A stretch of 64,000 nt of DNA. It comes from Simplicispira metamorpha. GTDB taxonomy: Bacteria > Pseudomonadota > Gammaproteobacteria > Burkholderiales > Burkholderiaceae_C. Shown one piece after another: positions 25,471-34,312 of the stretch. The stretch covers positions 124,001 to 188,000 of the forward strand of contig NZ_SLXH01000002.1 of the NCBI RefSeq assembly GCF_004341365.1, read 5' to 3'. The notes beneath the pieces are model-generated. The model was not told the DNA's origin and searched no databases. It was given only the letters and a program-made list of their open reading frames with translations. Positions within the stretch are counted from its first letter, which is position 1. The number at the start of each line of letters is the position of its first letter. A program made the position numbers and the translations under genes.

Positions 25471-26074
25471 TTCCACACTGCGCATTCCGCTCAATGCTTC
25501 GCCTGAACAGGTGCAGCGCCTGCAGGCTTTGCAGCAGGGCTTTGCGCAGGTGTGCAACGCACTGGCGCCGCTGGTGCAGCAAACGCGCATCTGGAACCGG
25601 GTGGCGCTGCACCACCTGGCCTACCGGCAGTTGCGTGAGCAGTTTCCCGAGATGGGCTCGCAGATGGTGTGCAACGCGATTTACTCCGTCTCGCGCACCT
25701 GCCGGCTGGTGTTTCAGCACCCGGCCAGCCCCTTTCACCTGACGCGCCTGGGCGACAAGCCGCTGCCGCGGCTGCGCTTTGCACCCAGCTGCCCCGTGTA
25801 CTTTGACCGGCACACCCTGAGCCTCAAGGGCGGGCAGTTGTCCATGTTCACGTTGGACGGGCGCATGCGCTTTCAGCTGGCGTTGCGCCCCGAAGACGAG
25901 GCGGCGTTCCATGCCAGCAAACTGCGCGAGATCGTGCTGGCCCGCAGCCCTGATGGCGTGTACGTGCTGTCGTTCTTTTTGGTCGATCCCGATGAGCCCG
26001 CCGTGGCCAGCAGCCCTGCCTTGCCCGACGGTGGCGAAATTCCCGAGTATGTGATGGTTGAAGAAGTGGCATGA
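25466..26074 (+). CDS. TnpB N-terminal-half-like protein heading the T1SS operon
   Basis: 202 residues of no family I can name with certainty, but the layout follows the N-terminal (WED/REC) part of IS200/IS605-type TnpB. Visible correspondences: SPEQVQRLQALQQGF, VCNALAPLVQQ, ALHHLAYRQLREQFP, the SQMVCNAIYSVSRTCRL helix, YFDRHTLSLKGGQLSMFTLD followed by GRMRFQL, and DGVYVLSFFLVD, after which TnpB would enter RuvC-I. Here the protein ends with an acidic tail EIPEYVMVEEVA, so all RuvC nuclease motifs are absent. Its stop overlaps the first ABC gene (ATGA). It sits behind a palindromic control region, which suggests a domesticated regulator rather than a dying transposon gene. A transposase remnant remains possible. 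Confidence 0.6.
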   Translation: MNSTLRIPLNASPEQVQRLQALQQGFAQVCNALAPLVQQTRIWNRVALHHLAYRQLREQFPEMGSQMVCNAIYSVSRTCRLVFQHPASPFHLTRLGDKPLPRLRFAPSCPVYFDRHTLSLKGGQLSMFTLDGRMRFQLALRPEDEAAFHASKLREIVLARSPDGVYVLSFFLVDPDEPAVASSPALPDGGEIPEYVMVEEVA

Positions 26075-27822
26075 ACCCCAATAAACCCCCGTCTGAACTG
26101 CGCGCGGCCCTGGCCGATTTGCGCCCTTATTTTGTCCGCGCTGGCTGGTTCAGTGTGCTGGCCAGCTTGCTGGTGCTGGCCCCTTCGGGCTACATGCTGG
26201 AGGTATATAGCCGCGTGGTTACCAGCCGCAACCACCTGACGCTGGTCATGCTCACCTTGCTGGTGCTGGGCGTGTATGTGCTGATGGAGGTGTTGGAGTG
26301 GGCGCGTGGCGAGCTGATGCGCGCCGCGGGCCTGGCGCTGGATGCGCGCCTGTCAGGGCGCATTTTTCAGGCGATTTTTGAGGCCAACCTGCGCCGCATT
26401 TCCGGTGGCACCCAGCAGCCGCTGAACGATTTTCGGCAGGTGCGCGATTTTCTGTCCTCGCCTGCGCTGCTGGCCATGATGGAGGCGCCAGTGGCACTGG
26501 TCTTCATGGTGCTGCTGTTTTTGATCAGTCCGGTGCTGGGCTGGGTGTCGCTGGCGTTTGCCGTGGTGCTGACGGTGGTGGGCTGGTTCAACGAGCGCAG
26601 CACCAAGCCCACGCTGATGGAGGCCAACCGCAGCGCCATCGCTGCCCAGCAGTATGCCGATGGCTCGCTGCGCAACGCACAGGTGATCGAGTCCATGGGC
26701 ATGTTGCGCGATATTCATGCCCGCTGGATGGATAAGCAGCGTGAGTTCCTGAACCTGCAGGCCAAGGCCTCTGAGGCTGCCGGTGGCTACCAGGCGGTGT
26801 CCAAATTGTTGCAAACCGTCCTCAGCTCGCTGCTGCTGGGGTTGGGCTGCTGGTTGCTGTTGCACAACAGCCTCAATGGCGGCGACGGGATGATGATCAT
26901 TGCTTCGGTGCTGGGTGGGCGCGTGCTGGCGCCGCTGGTGCAGGTGGTGGCCCAGTGGCAGGCCGTGGTCAATGTGCGCGACGCTTGGACGCGCCTCGAT
27001 AACCTGCTGACCGCCGTGCCCCCGCGCCCCGAGAACATGGCTTTGCCCGCACCGCGCGGCGCTGTGCAGGTCGAGCAACTGGTAGCCGGTGCGCCCGGCA
27101 CACAGGCTGGCAACATCCTCAAAGGCGTAGCGTTTGCGCTGGCCCCGGGTGAGGTGCTGGCGGTGGTCGGGCCCTCGGCCTCGGGCAAGACGACGCTGGC
27201 GCGTCTGCTGACCGGGCTGTGGCCTGCAGCCATGGGCAAGGTGCGTCTGGATGGCGTGGATGTGTTCACCTGGGACAAAGCCGAGCTGGGCCCCTGCGTG
27301 GGCTATCTGCCCCAGGGCGTGGAGCTGTTCGAGGGCTCGGTGGCTGAGAACATCGCCCGCTTTGGCCAGGTGGATCACACCCAGGTCGAGGCCGCAGCCC
27401 GCGCCGTGGGCCTGCATGAATTCATTCTGACCCTTCCCCAGGGTTACGACAGCCCGGTGGGCGATGGCGGCGCGCGCCTGTCAGGTGGCCAGCGCCAGCG
27501 CATCGGCTTGGCACGGGCTATTTACGGCAACCCGGTGTTTGTCGTGCTCGACGAGCCCAACTCCAGCTTGGACGAAGAGGGCGACGCAGCCCTGGCCCGC
27601 ACCATCGCCACCCTGAAGGCGCGTGGCACCACCTTTGTGGTGATGACGCACCGCACCAGCGTGCTGGCCGTGGCCGACAAGATGCTGGTGCTGCGCGATG
27701 GGCAAATGCAGGCTTTTGGACCGCGCGACGAGGTGCTGGCTGCGCTGCAGCAGGCCGCCCAGCCGCAACAACGGCCCCAGGCTGCACCCACAGCGGCTAC
27801 GCGCATCGCCGGTGTCGCCTGA
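26071..27822 (+). CDS. Type I secretion ABC permease/ATPase (first)
   Basis: 583 residues, PrtD/HlyB-like without an N-terminal peptidase domain. The TM domain spans about 20-310 and the ATPase domain about 330-560: Walker A GPSASGKTT (about 367-375), signature LSGGQRQRIGLARA (about 470), Walker B VFVVLDEPNSSLD and the switch histidine in MTHRTS. It exports an unfolded C-terminal-signal substrate together with HlyD and TolC partners. Translation is coupled to the upstream TnpB-like gene by ATGA. The Ala/Gln/Pro-rich C-terminal tail is non-conserved. Confidence 0.93.
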   Translation: MNPNKPPSELRAALADLRPYFVRAGWFSVLASLLVLAPSGYMLEVYSRVVTSRNHLTLVMLTLLVLGVYVLMEVLEWARGELMRAAGLALDARLSGRIFQAIFEANLRRISGGTQQPLNDFRQVRDFLSSPALLAMMEAPVALVFMVLLFLISPVLGWVSLAFAVVLTVVGWFNERSTKPTLMEANRSAIAAQQYADGSLRNAQVIESMGMLRDIHARWMDKQREFLNLQAKASEAAGGYQAVSKLLQTVLSSLLLGLGCWLLLHNSLNGGDGMMIIASVLGGRVLAPLVQVVAQWQAVVNVRDAWTRLDNLLTAVPPRPENMALPAPRGAVQVEQLVAGAPGTQAGNILKGVAFALAPGEVLAVVGPSASGKTTLARLLTGLWPAAMGKVRLDGVDVFTWDKAELGPCVGYLPQGVELFEGSVAENIARFGQVDHTQVEAAARAVGLHEFILTLPQGYDSPVGDGGARLSGGQRQRIGLARAIYGNPVFVVLDEPNSSLDEEGDAALARTIATLKARGTTFVVMTHRTSVLAVADKMLVLRDGQMQAFGPRDEVLAALQQAAQPQQRPQAAPTAATRIAGVA

Positions 27823-27843
27823 GTCACGCCAGAAACCAAGACC

Positions 27844-29589
27844 ATGAAAAAATTTGCCTTCTTTGACCGCAGCGAACTGACGCAGGTGCTGTGGAGTTTT
27901 CGCCGCGAATTCCTGATGGTGGGCTTGTTCAGCATGGTGGCCAACGTGCTGATGCTCTCGCCCACGTTGTACATGTTGCAGGTTTATGACCGCGTCATGC
28001 TCAGCCGCAGCGAGCTGACGCTGCTGGCGGTGTCGCTGATCACTTTGTTTTTGTTTGGCGTGATGGCCTTTGCCGAGTGGATGCGCTCGCGGGTGCTGGT
28101 GCGCACGGGCGTGCGGCTGGATGCGGTGCTGGGCACGCGGGTGTTCAATGCCAGCTTTGAGTCGTACCTGAGCCAGTCCGGCACCGGCCCGGCGCGCGCC
28201 TTTGGCGATTTGATCCAGATTCGCCAGTTCATCACTGGCAACGGCATATTTGCCTTTTTTGATGCGCCTTGGGCACCGGTGTATCTGGCGGTGTTGTTTT
28301 TTCTGCACCCTTTGCTAGGGTGGCTGGCGATTGGTTTTGCCTTGGTGCAAATGGCGCTGGCCTGGCTGGGCCACAGCCGCACCGTAGCGCCCGCTGAAGC
28401 GGCATCCAAGGCCAGCAGCGAATCGGGTTCCTACCTGCAAAGCAAGCTGCGCAACGCGGAAACGCTCGAATCCATGGGCATGGTGAGCAACCTGCGTCCG
28501 CACTGGGCGCAGCGCCACCAGCAGACGCTGCAATTGCAGTCGGCGGCGCAGGCCATCACGGGGCGCATCACAGCGTTGAGCAAGTTCATCCGTTACTCGC
28601 AGCAATCGCTGGCGCTGGGTGCCGGGGCCTTGCTGGTGATTGACGGTCAGCTCTCGCCCGGGGGCATGATTGCCGCCAACGTGTTGATGACGCGCGCGCT
28701 CTCGCCGATCGACATGTTGGTGGGTACTTGGCGCGGGTTTATCAGCGCCCGTTCGGCTTTCGAGCGACTCGAAGCCTTGCTGCGCGACTACCCCGAGCGC
28801 GATCCAGCCCTCTCGCGCGTGGCTCCCCAAGGCGCACTGACGTTGCGCGATGTGGTAGCCACCGCGCCGGGCCGCAAAACCCCCATCCTCAAGGGGGTGA
28901 GCACGGCAGTGCAGGCGGGCACCGTCACGGTGGTGCTTGGCCCTTCGGGTTCGGGCAAGTCCACACTGGCGCGCTGCATGGTGGGCATCTGGCCGGATGT
29001 CTCGGGCGAGGTGCTGCTGGACGGCCTGCCCATCAACGGCTGGGACCGCACCGAGCTGGGCCCCCACCTGGGCTACTTGCCCCAAGACATCGAGCTGTTC
29101 GAGGGCACGATTGCCGAGAACATCGCCCGTTTTGGCGAGGTGGTGTCCGACAAGGTGATTGCCGCCGCGCGCAGCGCCGGGCTGCACGAAATGATTTTGC
29201 GTTTCCCCAAAGGCTACGACACCCCGATTGGCGAAGCCGGCGGCCTGCTCTCAGGCGGGCAGCGCCAGCGCATCGGGCTGGCGCGGGCGGTGTATGGCGA
29301 CCCGGTACTGGTCGTGCTCGATGAGCCCAATGCCAACCTGGACGACGTGGGCGAAGCCGCCCTGGTGCGTGCCGTGCAGGAGCTCAAGGCCCAGGGGCGC
29401 ACGGTGTTTCTGATTACCCACCGGCCCGGCATTCTGGCCGTGGCCGACCGCCTGCTCATTCTGCGCGATGGCCAGGTGCAGGCCGATGGCCCGCGCGACC
29501 AGGTGCTGGCGGCACTGCGCGCTGCACAGGCTGCGCAAGCGCAAGGCGGCTCGGGCGCTGGTACTGCAGTGGCGCCCCAGCCAGTCTGA
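27844..29589 (+). CDS. Type I secretion ABC permease/ATPase (second)
   Basis: 581 residues and a paralogue of the preceding gene, with the same plan: TM domain about 15-310, Walker A GPSGSGKST (about 366-374), LSGGQRQRIGLARAVYG, Walker B VLVVLDEPNANLD, and the THRPG switch. Two different half-transporters in tandem imply a heterodimer. Both copies have a complete set of ATPase motifs, so neither is obviously a degenerate site. The gene starts 21 bp after the first ABC gene. Confidence 0.93.
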   Translation: MKKFAFFDRSELTQVLWSFRREFLMVGLFSMVANVLMLSPTLYMLQVYDRVMLSRSELTLLAVSLITLFLFGVMAFAEWMRSRVLVRTGVRLDAVLGTRVFNASFESYLSQSGTGPARAFGDLIQIRQFITGNGIFAFFDAPWAPVYLAVLFFLHPLLGWLAIGFALVQMALAWLGHSRTVAPAEAASKASSESGSYLQSKLRNAETLESMGMVSNLRPHWAQRHQQTLQLQSAAQAITGRITALSKFIRYSQQSLALGAGALLVIDGQLSPGGMIAANVLMTRALSPIDMLVGTWRGFISARSAFERLEALLRDYPERDPALSRVAPQGALTLRDVVATAPGRKTPILKGVSTAVQAGTVTVVLGPSGSGKSTLARCMVGIWPDVSGEVLLDGLPINGWDRTELGPHLGYLPQDIELFEGTIAENIARFGEVVSDKVIAAARSAGLHEMILRFPKGYDTPIGEAGGLLSGGQRQRIGLARAVYGDPVLVVLDEPNANLDDVGEAALVRAVQELKAQGRTVFLITHRPGILAVADRLLILRDGQVQADGPRDQVLAALRAAQAAQAQGGSGAGTAVAPQPV

Positions 29590-29641
29590 TCGCTGCGCCG
29601 GTTTTCTGCTTTTATGACATCCAACTTTGTCGAGTTCTGAC

Positions 29642-31018
29642 ATGGGTACACCACTTTTGAGTTCTTCTTCTGCCGGCAAAAGCCTTGCTGGTGCGGTTGC
29701 CGACGTGCCTGGCGCTGGTGCAGCGCCTGCCCCGGCTACAGATGCCCGGCGCGTGGGCCGCGCGGGCCTGTGGGCGCTGGCCATCGGGTTTGGCGGATTT
29801 TTGCTGTGGGCCGGGCTGGCGCCCCTGGACGAGGGCGTGCCAGGCCAGGGCCTCGTGGCCATCGACACCAAGCGCAAGGCGGTGCAGCACCTGAGCGGCG
29901 GCATCGTCAAGGAAGTGCTGGTGCGCGAGGGCGATGTGGTCAAAGAGGGCCAGCTGCTGGTGCGCCTGGATGAAGCCGTGGCGCGCGCCAACCACGAATC
30001 TTCGCGCCAGCGCTACCTGGGCTTGCGCGCCATGCAAGCGCGTCTGGAGGCCGAGCAACTGGGCCGTGCCAGTGTGCGCTTCCATGCCGATCTGGAGGCG
30101 GCTGCGTCCGATCCGCTGATCCGTCAGCAAATGCTCAACCAGGAGCAATTGTTCATGACCCGGCGCAACCTGCTGCGCTCGGATTTGCAATCGATTGAAG
30201 AAAACATCCAGGGCCAGCAAGGGCTGCTGACTGCCTACGCCAGCATGTTGACCCACCGGCGCAGCCAGCTGGCCTTGATCAACGAGGAGCTGGGCAATTT
30301 GCGCGGGCTGGTCAAAGAGGGTTATGCACCGCGCAACCGCCAGCTGGAGATGGAGCGCATGGTGGCTGACTCCAGCTCTGCGATCGCCGATTTGCAGGGC
30401 AATACCGTGCGTGCCCAGCGCGCCATTGGCGAGCTGCGCCAGCGTGCCATGTCGCGCCAGCAGGACTTCCGCCGTGAGGTGGAGACGCAGCTGGCCGATG
30501 TCAGCCGCGAGGTGTTGTCTGAGGAACAAAAGTTCAAGGCCGTGACCAACGACCTTGAGCGTACCGAGATCAAGGCGCCAGCAGCGGGTCAGGTGGTGAG
30601 TCTGGCAGTGCAGACCGTGGGTGGCGTGGTGCAACCGGGGCAGAAGCTCATGGACATCGTCCCTGGTGATGAGCCCTTGCTGCTCGAAGCCCATGTGGCG
30701 CCGCACCTGATCGACAGGGTGCATGCACAGCTGCCGGTGGATGTGCGCTTTTCTTCGTTTGCGCATTCGCCGCAGTTGGTGGTGCAGGGGCAGGTGGTGT
30801 CGGTATCGGCTGATTTGCTCACTGAACCGCAGACTGGCGTGACCTATTACCTGGCACGCGTGCAGGTAACCCCCGAGGGCATGAAGACACTGGGCAAGCG
30901 CCAGTTGCAGCCAGGTATGCCGGTGGAGGTGGTATTTAAGACCGGCGAACGTTCCATGCTGACGTATTTGCTGCACCCGTTGCTCAAGCGCGTGTCTGCC
31001 TCCATGAAAGAGGAGTGA
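29642..31018 (+). CDS. HlyD/PrtE-type membrane fusion protein
   Basis: 458 residues. A single TM helix (about 40-60, GLWALAIGFGGFLLWAGLAP) follows a cytoplasmic head. The lipoyl/barrel hybrid (GQGLVAIDTKRKAVQHLSGG, VREGDVVKEGQLLVRLD) brackets a long alpha-helical hairpin at about 105-310, and the C-terminal PGMPVEVVFKTGERSMLTYL block is typical of the PrtE family. It bridges the ABC pair to the outer-membrane channel. I start at the ATG 52 bp after the second ABC gene; an in-frame TTG 15 bp upstream is possible. Confidence 0.92.
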   Translation: MGTPLLSSSSAGKSLAGAVADVPGAGAAPAPATDARRVGRAGLWALAIGFGGFLLWAGLAPLDEGVPGQGLVAIDTKRKAVQHLSGGIVKEVLVREGDVVKEGQLLVRLDEAVARANHESSRQRYLGLRAMQARLEAEQLGRASVRFHADLEAAASDPLIRQQMLNQEQLFMTRRNLLRSDLQSIEENIQGQQGLLTAYASMLTHRRSQLALINEELGNLRGLVKEGYAPRNRQLEMERMVADSSSAIADLQGNTVRAQRAIGELRQRAMSRQQDFRREVETQLADVSREVLSEEQKFKAVTNDLERTEIKAPAAGQVVSLAVQTVGGVVQPGQKLMDIVPGDEPLLLEAHVAPHLIDRVHAQLPVDVRFSSFAHSPQLVVQGQVVSVSADLLTEPQTGVTYYLARVQVTPEGMKTLGKRQLQPGMPVEVVFKTGERSMLTYLLHPLLKRVSASMKEE

Positions 31019-31021
31019 GCG

Positions 31022-32404
31022 GTGTTGATAAGTTTTTTCCACTTTCCTGCTGTGGCCCCGTGCCGCAGTGCCTGGGTGCTGCGCACCGCAGTGGCCAGCG
31101 CGTGCGCGGCACTGCTGTCCACCACCGCCCATGCCATGGACTTGCGCCAGGCCTATGAAGCCGCCTATGCCAACGACGCGCAAATCCGCGCTGCGCGCTC
31201 GGGCGCCGAGGCCAGCCGTGAGCGCCTGCCGCAGGCGCGCGCTCAGCTGCTGCCTAACGTGTCGCTCAGCGTGGGCCGCAACCACAACGACCTGACCAGC
31301 AAGGGTCGCAACTTTGCCGGTCAGCCCACTACCAGCAAAAACGAGTATTACTCTGGCAACCAGACCTTGTCTGTGCGCCAGCCGTTGTACCGCCCGTACC
31401 AGAGTGCGTCGGTGCGCCAGGCCGAGGCACAAGTGGAAGACGCTGATGCCACGCTGGAACGCGACGAGCAAAGCTTGGTCGTGCGCGTGGGTGAGGCTTA
31501 TTTCGATGCCCTGCTGGCCGAAGACCAGCTGGAGCTGGTGCTGGCACAAAAAACCACCTACAGCACCCAACTGGACGCTGCGCGCAAAGGCTTTGCCGCC
31601 GGTACGGGTACCCGCACCGATGTCGATGAGGCCCAGGCGCGCCTGGACATGACGGTGGCGCAGGAGCTGGAAGCACGGCAGAACCTGGACTTCACCCGCC
31701 ATCGCATCGAGGTGCTGACCGGGCAGAGCATGGACACGCTGGCACGCCTGGATGTACAGCGCTTCCAGGCCACGCAGCCTGTACCCACCTCGGTGGATGC
31801 CTGGATGGAACGTGCCGAACAGGGCAGTCCCGAGTTGCGCGCATTGCGCGCCCAGCTGGAGGCCGCACGCCAGGAGGTGGACAAGGCGAACTCAGGCCAT
31901 CTGCCCACCCTGGATGCCGTAGCGCAATGGGCTCGCACCAACAGCGACAGCGTGACCAGCGTGAACTCGCGCTACGACAACAAAACGATTGGTTTGCAGT
32001 TGTCGGTGCCGCTGTATGGCGGTGGCTATGTCAGTTCTACAGTGCGCCAGGCAGTGGCCGGGCAAGAGCGGGCGAGTGAGATGCTGGAGGCCGCACGGCG
32101 TGATTTGGGCGTGCGTGTACACCGCGAGTTCCGGGCCATGACCGAGGGCGTGCTGCGCATCCAGGCGCTGGAGCAGGCCGTGCGCTCGGCAGACCAGGCC
32201 GTGCAATCCAACCGCCGCTCTTTTGCGGCTGGGGTGCGCACCACGATTGATGTGCTTAACGCCGAGCAGCAAAAAACCATGGCCCTGCGTGATCTGGCCC
32301 AGGCGCGGTATGTGTACCTGGTGTCGCAGATGCGTCTGCAATCGTTGGCGGGGGAGGACAGGCTGGAGAGCATTCGCCAAGTCAACACCTGGCTGGCGCA
32401 GTGA
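31022..32404 (+). CDS. TolC-family outer-membrane channel
   Basis: 460 residues including a signal peptide (hydrophobic core VLRTAVASACAALLSTTAHA, then MDLRQAYEAAY). Two repeats of the TolC coiled-coil fold follow: LRQAYEAAYANDAQIRAARS and the VGEAYFDALLAEDQLELV region, the second beginning near WMERAEQGSPELRALRAQL. The C-terminal half shows FAAGVRTTIDVLNAEQQ. It starts at GTG with GAGGAG 7 bp upstream, directly after the fusion-protein gene. This completes the secretion operon; no RTX-type substrate gene is seen in the window. Confidence 0.92.
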   Translation: MLISFFHFPAVAPCRSAWVLRTAVASACAALLSTTAHAMDLRQAYEAAYANDAQIRAARSGAEASRERLPQARAQLLPNVSLSVGRNHNDLTSKGRNFAGQPTTSKNEYYSGNQTLSVRQPLYRPYQSASVRQAEAQVEDADATLERDEQSLVVRVGEAYFDALLAEDQLELVLAQKTTYSTQLDAARKGFAAGTGTRTDVDEAQARLDMTVAQELEARQNLDFTRHRIEVLTGQSMDTLARLDVQRFQATQPVPTSVDAWMERAEQGSPELRALRAQLEAARQEVDKANSGHLPTLDAVAQWARTNSDSVTSVNSRYDNKTIGLQLSVPLYGGGYVSSTVRQAVAGQERASEMLEAARRDLGVRVHREFRAMTEGVLRIQALEQAVRSADQAVQSNRRSFAAGVRTTIDVLNAEQQKTMALRDLAQARYVYLVSQMRLQSLAGEDRLESIRQVNTWLAQ

Positions 32405-32466
32405 CCAAGGCCTGGGCCTGGTGTGGCGCCTGCGGCGCGCGTCCAGCCCCGCCGTCAGCGCCGCCG

Positions 32467-34308
32467 TCAGCGCCGCCAGCGCGCCAGGCACAGCAGCGTG
32501 GTGGCTGCCATGTAGCGACCCACGCTGAGCCATGAATTGAAGATGCGCGACTGGCCTGCCACGCGCAGGTTCATAGTGACGGGTACCTCGGTGATATGCA
32601 GCCCGGCGCGGCGCACCATGATCAGTGCGCCCAAATCCTGGTAATCCAGCAAAGTAGCTTCGCGCGTGGCCAGCACGCGCATGGCGGCGCGGTTGTACAG
32701 CCGAAAACCCGATGTCAGGTCGCGCAGGTCAAAGCCTGCCAGTTCACGGAACCAGCGCCAGGCCAGTTGGCGCAGGGCGCTGGCGCGCTCTGGGAAGGCG
32801 CCGATCACCAAATCCGCACTTTGGCGCGCCTGTAGCAGCGTAGGGATTTCTTCCACCTCGTGCTGGCCGTCGGCGTCCATGGTGATGACGGCCTGGTAGC
32901 CGTGCGCTAGGGCGTGGCGTATGCCGGTTTGCATGCCGCCCCAGGCGCCCATGGATAAAGTGGGCCGCAGCACAATGGCGCCCGCCTGGCGGGCAATGGC
33001 GCCGGTGGCATCACTGCTTTGGTCGTCAATTACCAGCACATCAGTCCATCCGGCCGTCTGGAGCCGCTCCAGCATGGCGCCAATGGTGGTGGCTTCGTCG
33101 CGCGCAGGGATGACGATGAGCACATCTTTGCGTGGGTCGGGGGGGCAGCTGGCGGGGGCGGCCAGTGCGTACTGCGCGGCTACCTGGCGCTCGCAGGCAG
33201 CGATAGTGAAGTGCGCTTGCAGTGCCCGTTGTCCGGCCTGGCCCAGTTGTTGGCGCAGGGCTGGCTGGTGTTGCAGGTGAGCGATGGCATTTTTCCAGCT
33301 GGCCGGGTCTTGTGGCGCCGCGTGCAGACCAGCCCCCGATTGTTCTATGACCCACGGCATGCCCGAGCCCGGCAGTTGCGAGACGATGCAAGGGCGGCCA
33401 TGGGCCATGGCTTCGAGCAGTACCACGCCAAAGGCTTCGGTGCGCTCGCGCGAGGCCAGGCAGAACACATCACAGCTTTGCAGCAATGCGTTTTTTTCGG
33501 CATCGCTCACGCTGCCGAGCAGGCGCACGGCGGGCGTCTGTCCGGTGGGCGTGGTGTGCGCTATCAGTGCCTGCAATGGGGCGTGTAGTTCGCCATCGCC
33601 GACGATCAGCAACTCCACGCCGGGCATATCGGCCACGGCTTCGACCAGTGTTTCGAAGCCTTTGTAATAGGTGAGCCGACCGATCGATAGCAGGCGCAGG
33701 GTGCCGGGGCGCCAAGGGCCGGTGCATGGGGTGGTTGCCGCAGTGTCTGGTGAGGTAGGCGCGGCGCTGGCCACATGGCCCAGGCCCAGCGGCACCACGG
33801 CACATTTGCTGCGCCAGGGCTGCAAGGGCTCACTGGCCTGCAAATACGGCGGCGAGGTGGCCATGATGCGTTCAGCGCGCTCCAGCACCGCCTGTTCAAA
33901 TGGGCGGTAGGCGCGGTAGGCCAGCGCCACAGCGGCACGGATGCGCGATACCACCACGTCCGAATGCCAATGCACCACCCACGGAATGGCACGGGCCTCG
34001 GACAGCGTGAGCGCCCAGAAGGCGGAGTTATTGGGCATGTGCAGGTGCAATACGTCGGGTCGGAACTGGCGAATCGCACGCGCCAGCGCGGCCCGAAATC
34101 CGACGGCAATTGGTGCATAGACCAGATGGCCTTGCACCGGCACGCGTACCAGCCAATCGGGGTCATCGGGCAGCGGGTCGCCATGCACCAAGGCGCACGC
34201 GTGCAGGCCCTGGGCGCGCTGGGCGGTCACCAGATCGGCCAGAAAAACTTCCATGCCGCCTCGGTGGGGCGGATAGAACTTGCCTATGTGCAATACGGTG
34301 GTGCCCAT
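32467..34308 (-). CDS. Bifunctional GT4-GT2 glycosyltransferase
   Basis: 613 residues with two catalytic domains. Residues 1-380 are a GT-B, GT4-type transferase (FYPPHRGGMEVFLADL at the N-terminus, SIGRLTYYKGFETLVEA, CDVFCLASRERTEAFGVVLLEAMA with the EX7E motif). Residues 390-613 are a GT-A, GT2 dolichyl-phosphate-mannose-synthase-like domain (VLIVIPARDEATTIG, VIDDQSSDATG, the DXD-type MDADGQHEVEEIP, and DLTSGFRLYNRAAM). Such pairs add sugars to lipid carriers for surface polysaccharide. It lies 5 bp after a membrane TPR protein on the same strand, so the two probably act together. Confidence 0.87.
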   Translation of the reverse strand: MGTTVLHIGKFYPPHRGGMEVFLADLVTAQRAQGLHACALVHGDPLPDDPDWLVRVPVQGHLVYAPIAVGFRAALARAIRQFRPDVLHLHMPNNSAFWALTLSEARAIPWVVHWHSDVVVSRIRAAVALAYRAYRPFEQAVLERAERIMATSPPYLQASEPLQPWRSKCAVVPLGLGHVASAAPTSPDTAATTPCTGPWRPGTLRLLSIGRLTYYKGFETLVEAVADMPGVELLIVGDGELHAPLQALIAHTTPTGQTPAVRLLGSVSDAEKNALLQSCDVFCLASRERTEAFGVVLLEAMAHGRPCIVSQLPGSGMPWVIEQSGAGLHAAPQDPASWKNAIAHLQHQPALRQQLGQAGQRALQAHFTIAACERQVAAQYALAAPASCPPDPRKDVLIVIPARDEATTIGAMLERLQTAGWTDVLVIDDQSSDATGAIARQAGAIVLRPTLSMGAWGGMQTGIRHALAHGYQAVITMDADGQHEVEEIPTLLQARQSADLVIGAFPERASALRQLAWRWFRELAGFDLRDLTSGFRLYNRAAMRVLATREATLLDYQDLGALIMVRRAGLHITEVPVTMNLRVAGQSRIFNSWLSVGRYMAATTLLCLARWRR

Positions 34309-34312
34309 AGTG

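Noticed and set aside
25466-26074. Complete IS200/IS605 insertion sequence
   Set aside because: No tnpA, no RuvC part of tnpB and no recognisable left/right ends; the gene is joined to the secretion operon, so it is annotated as a stand-alone gene.
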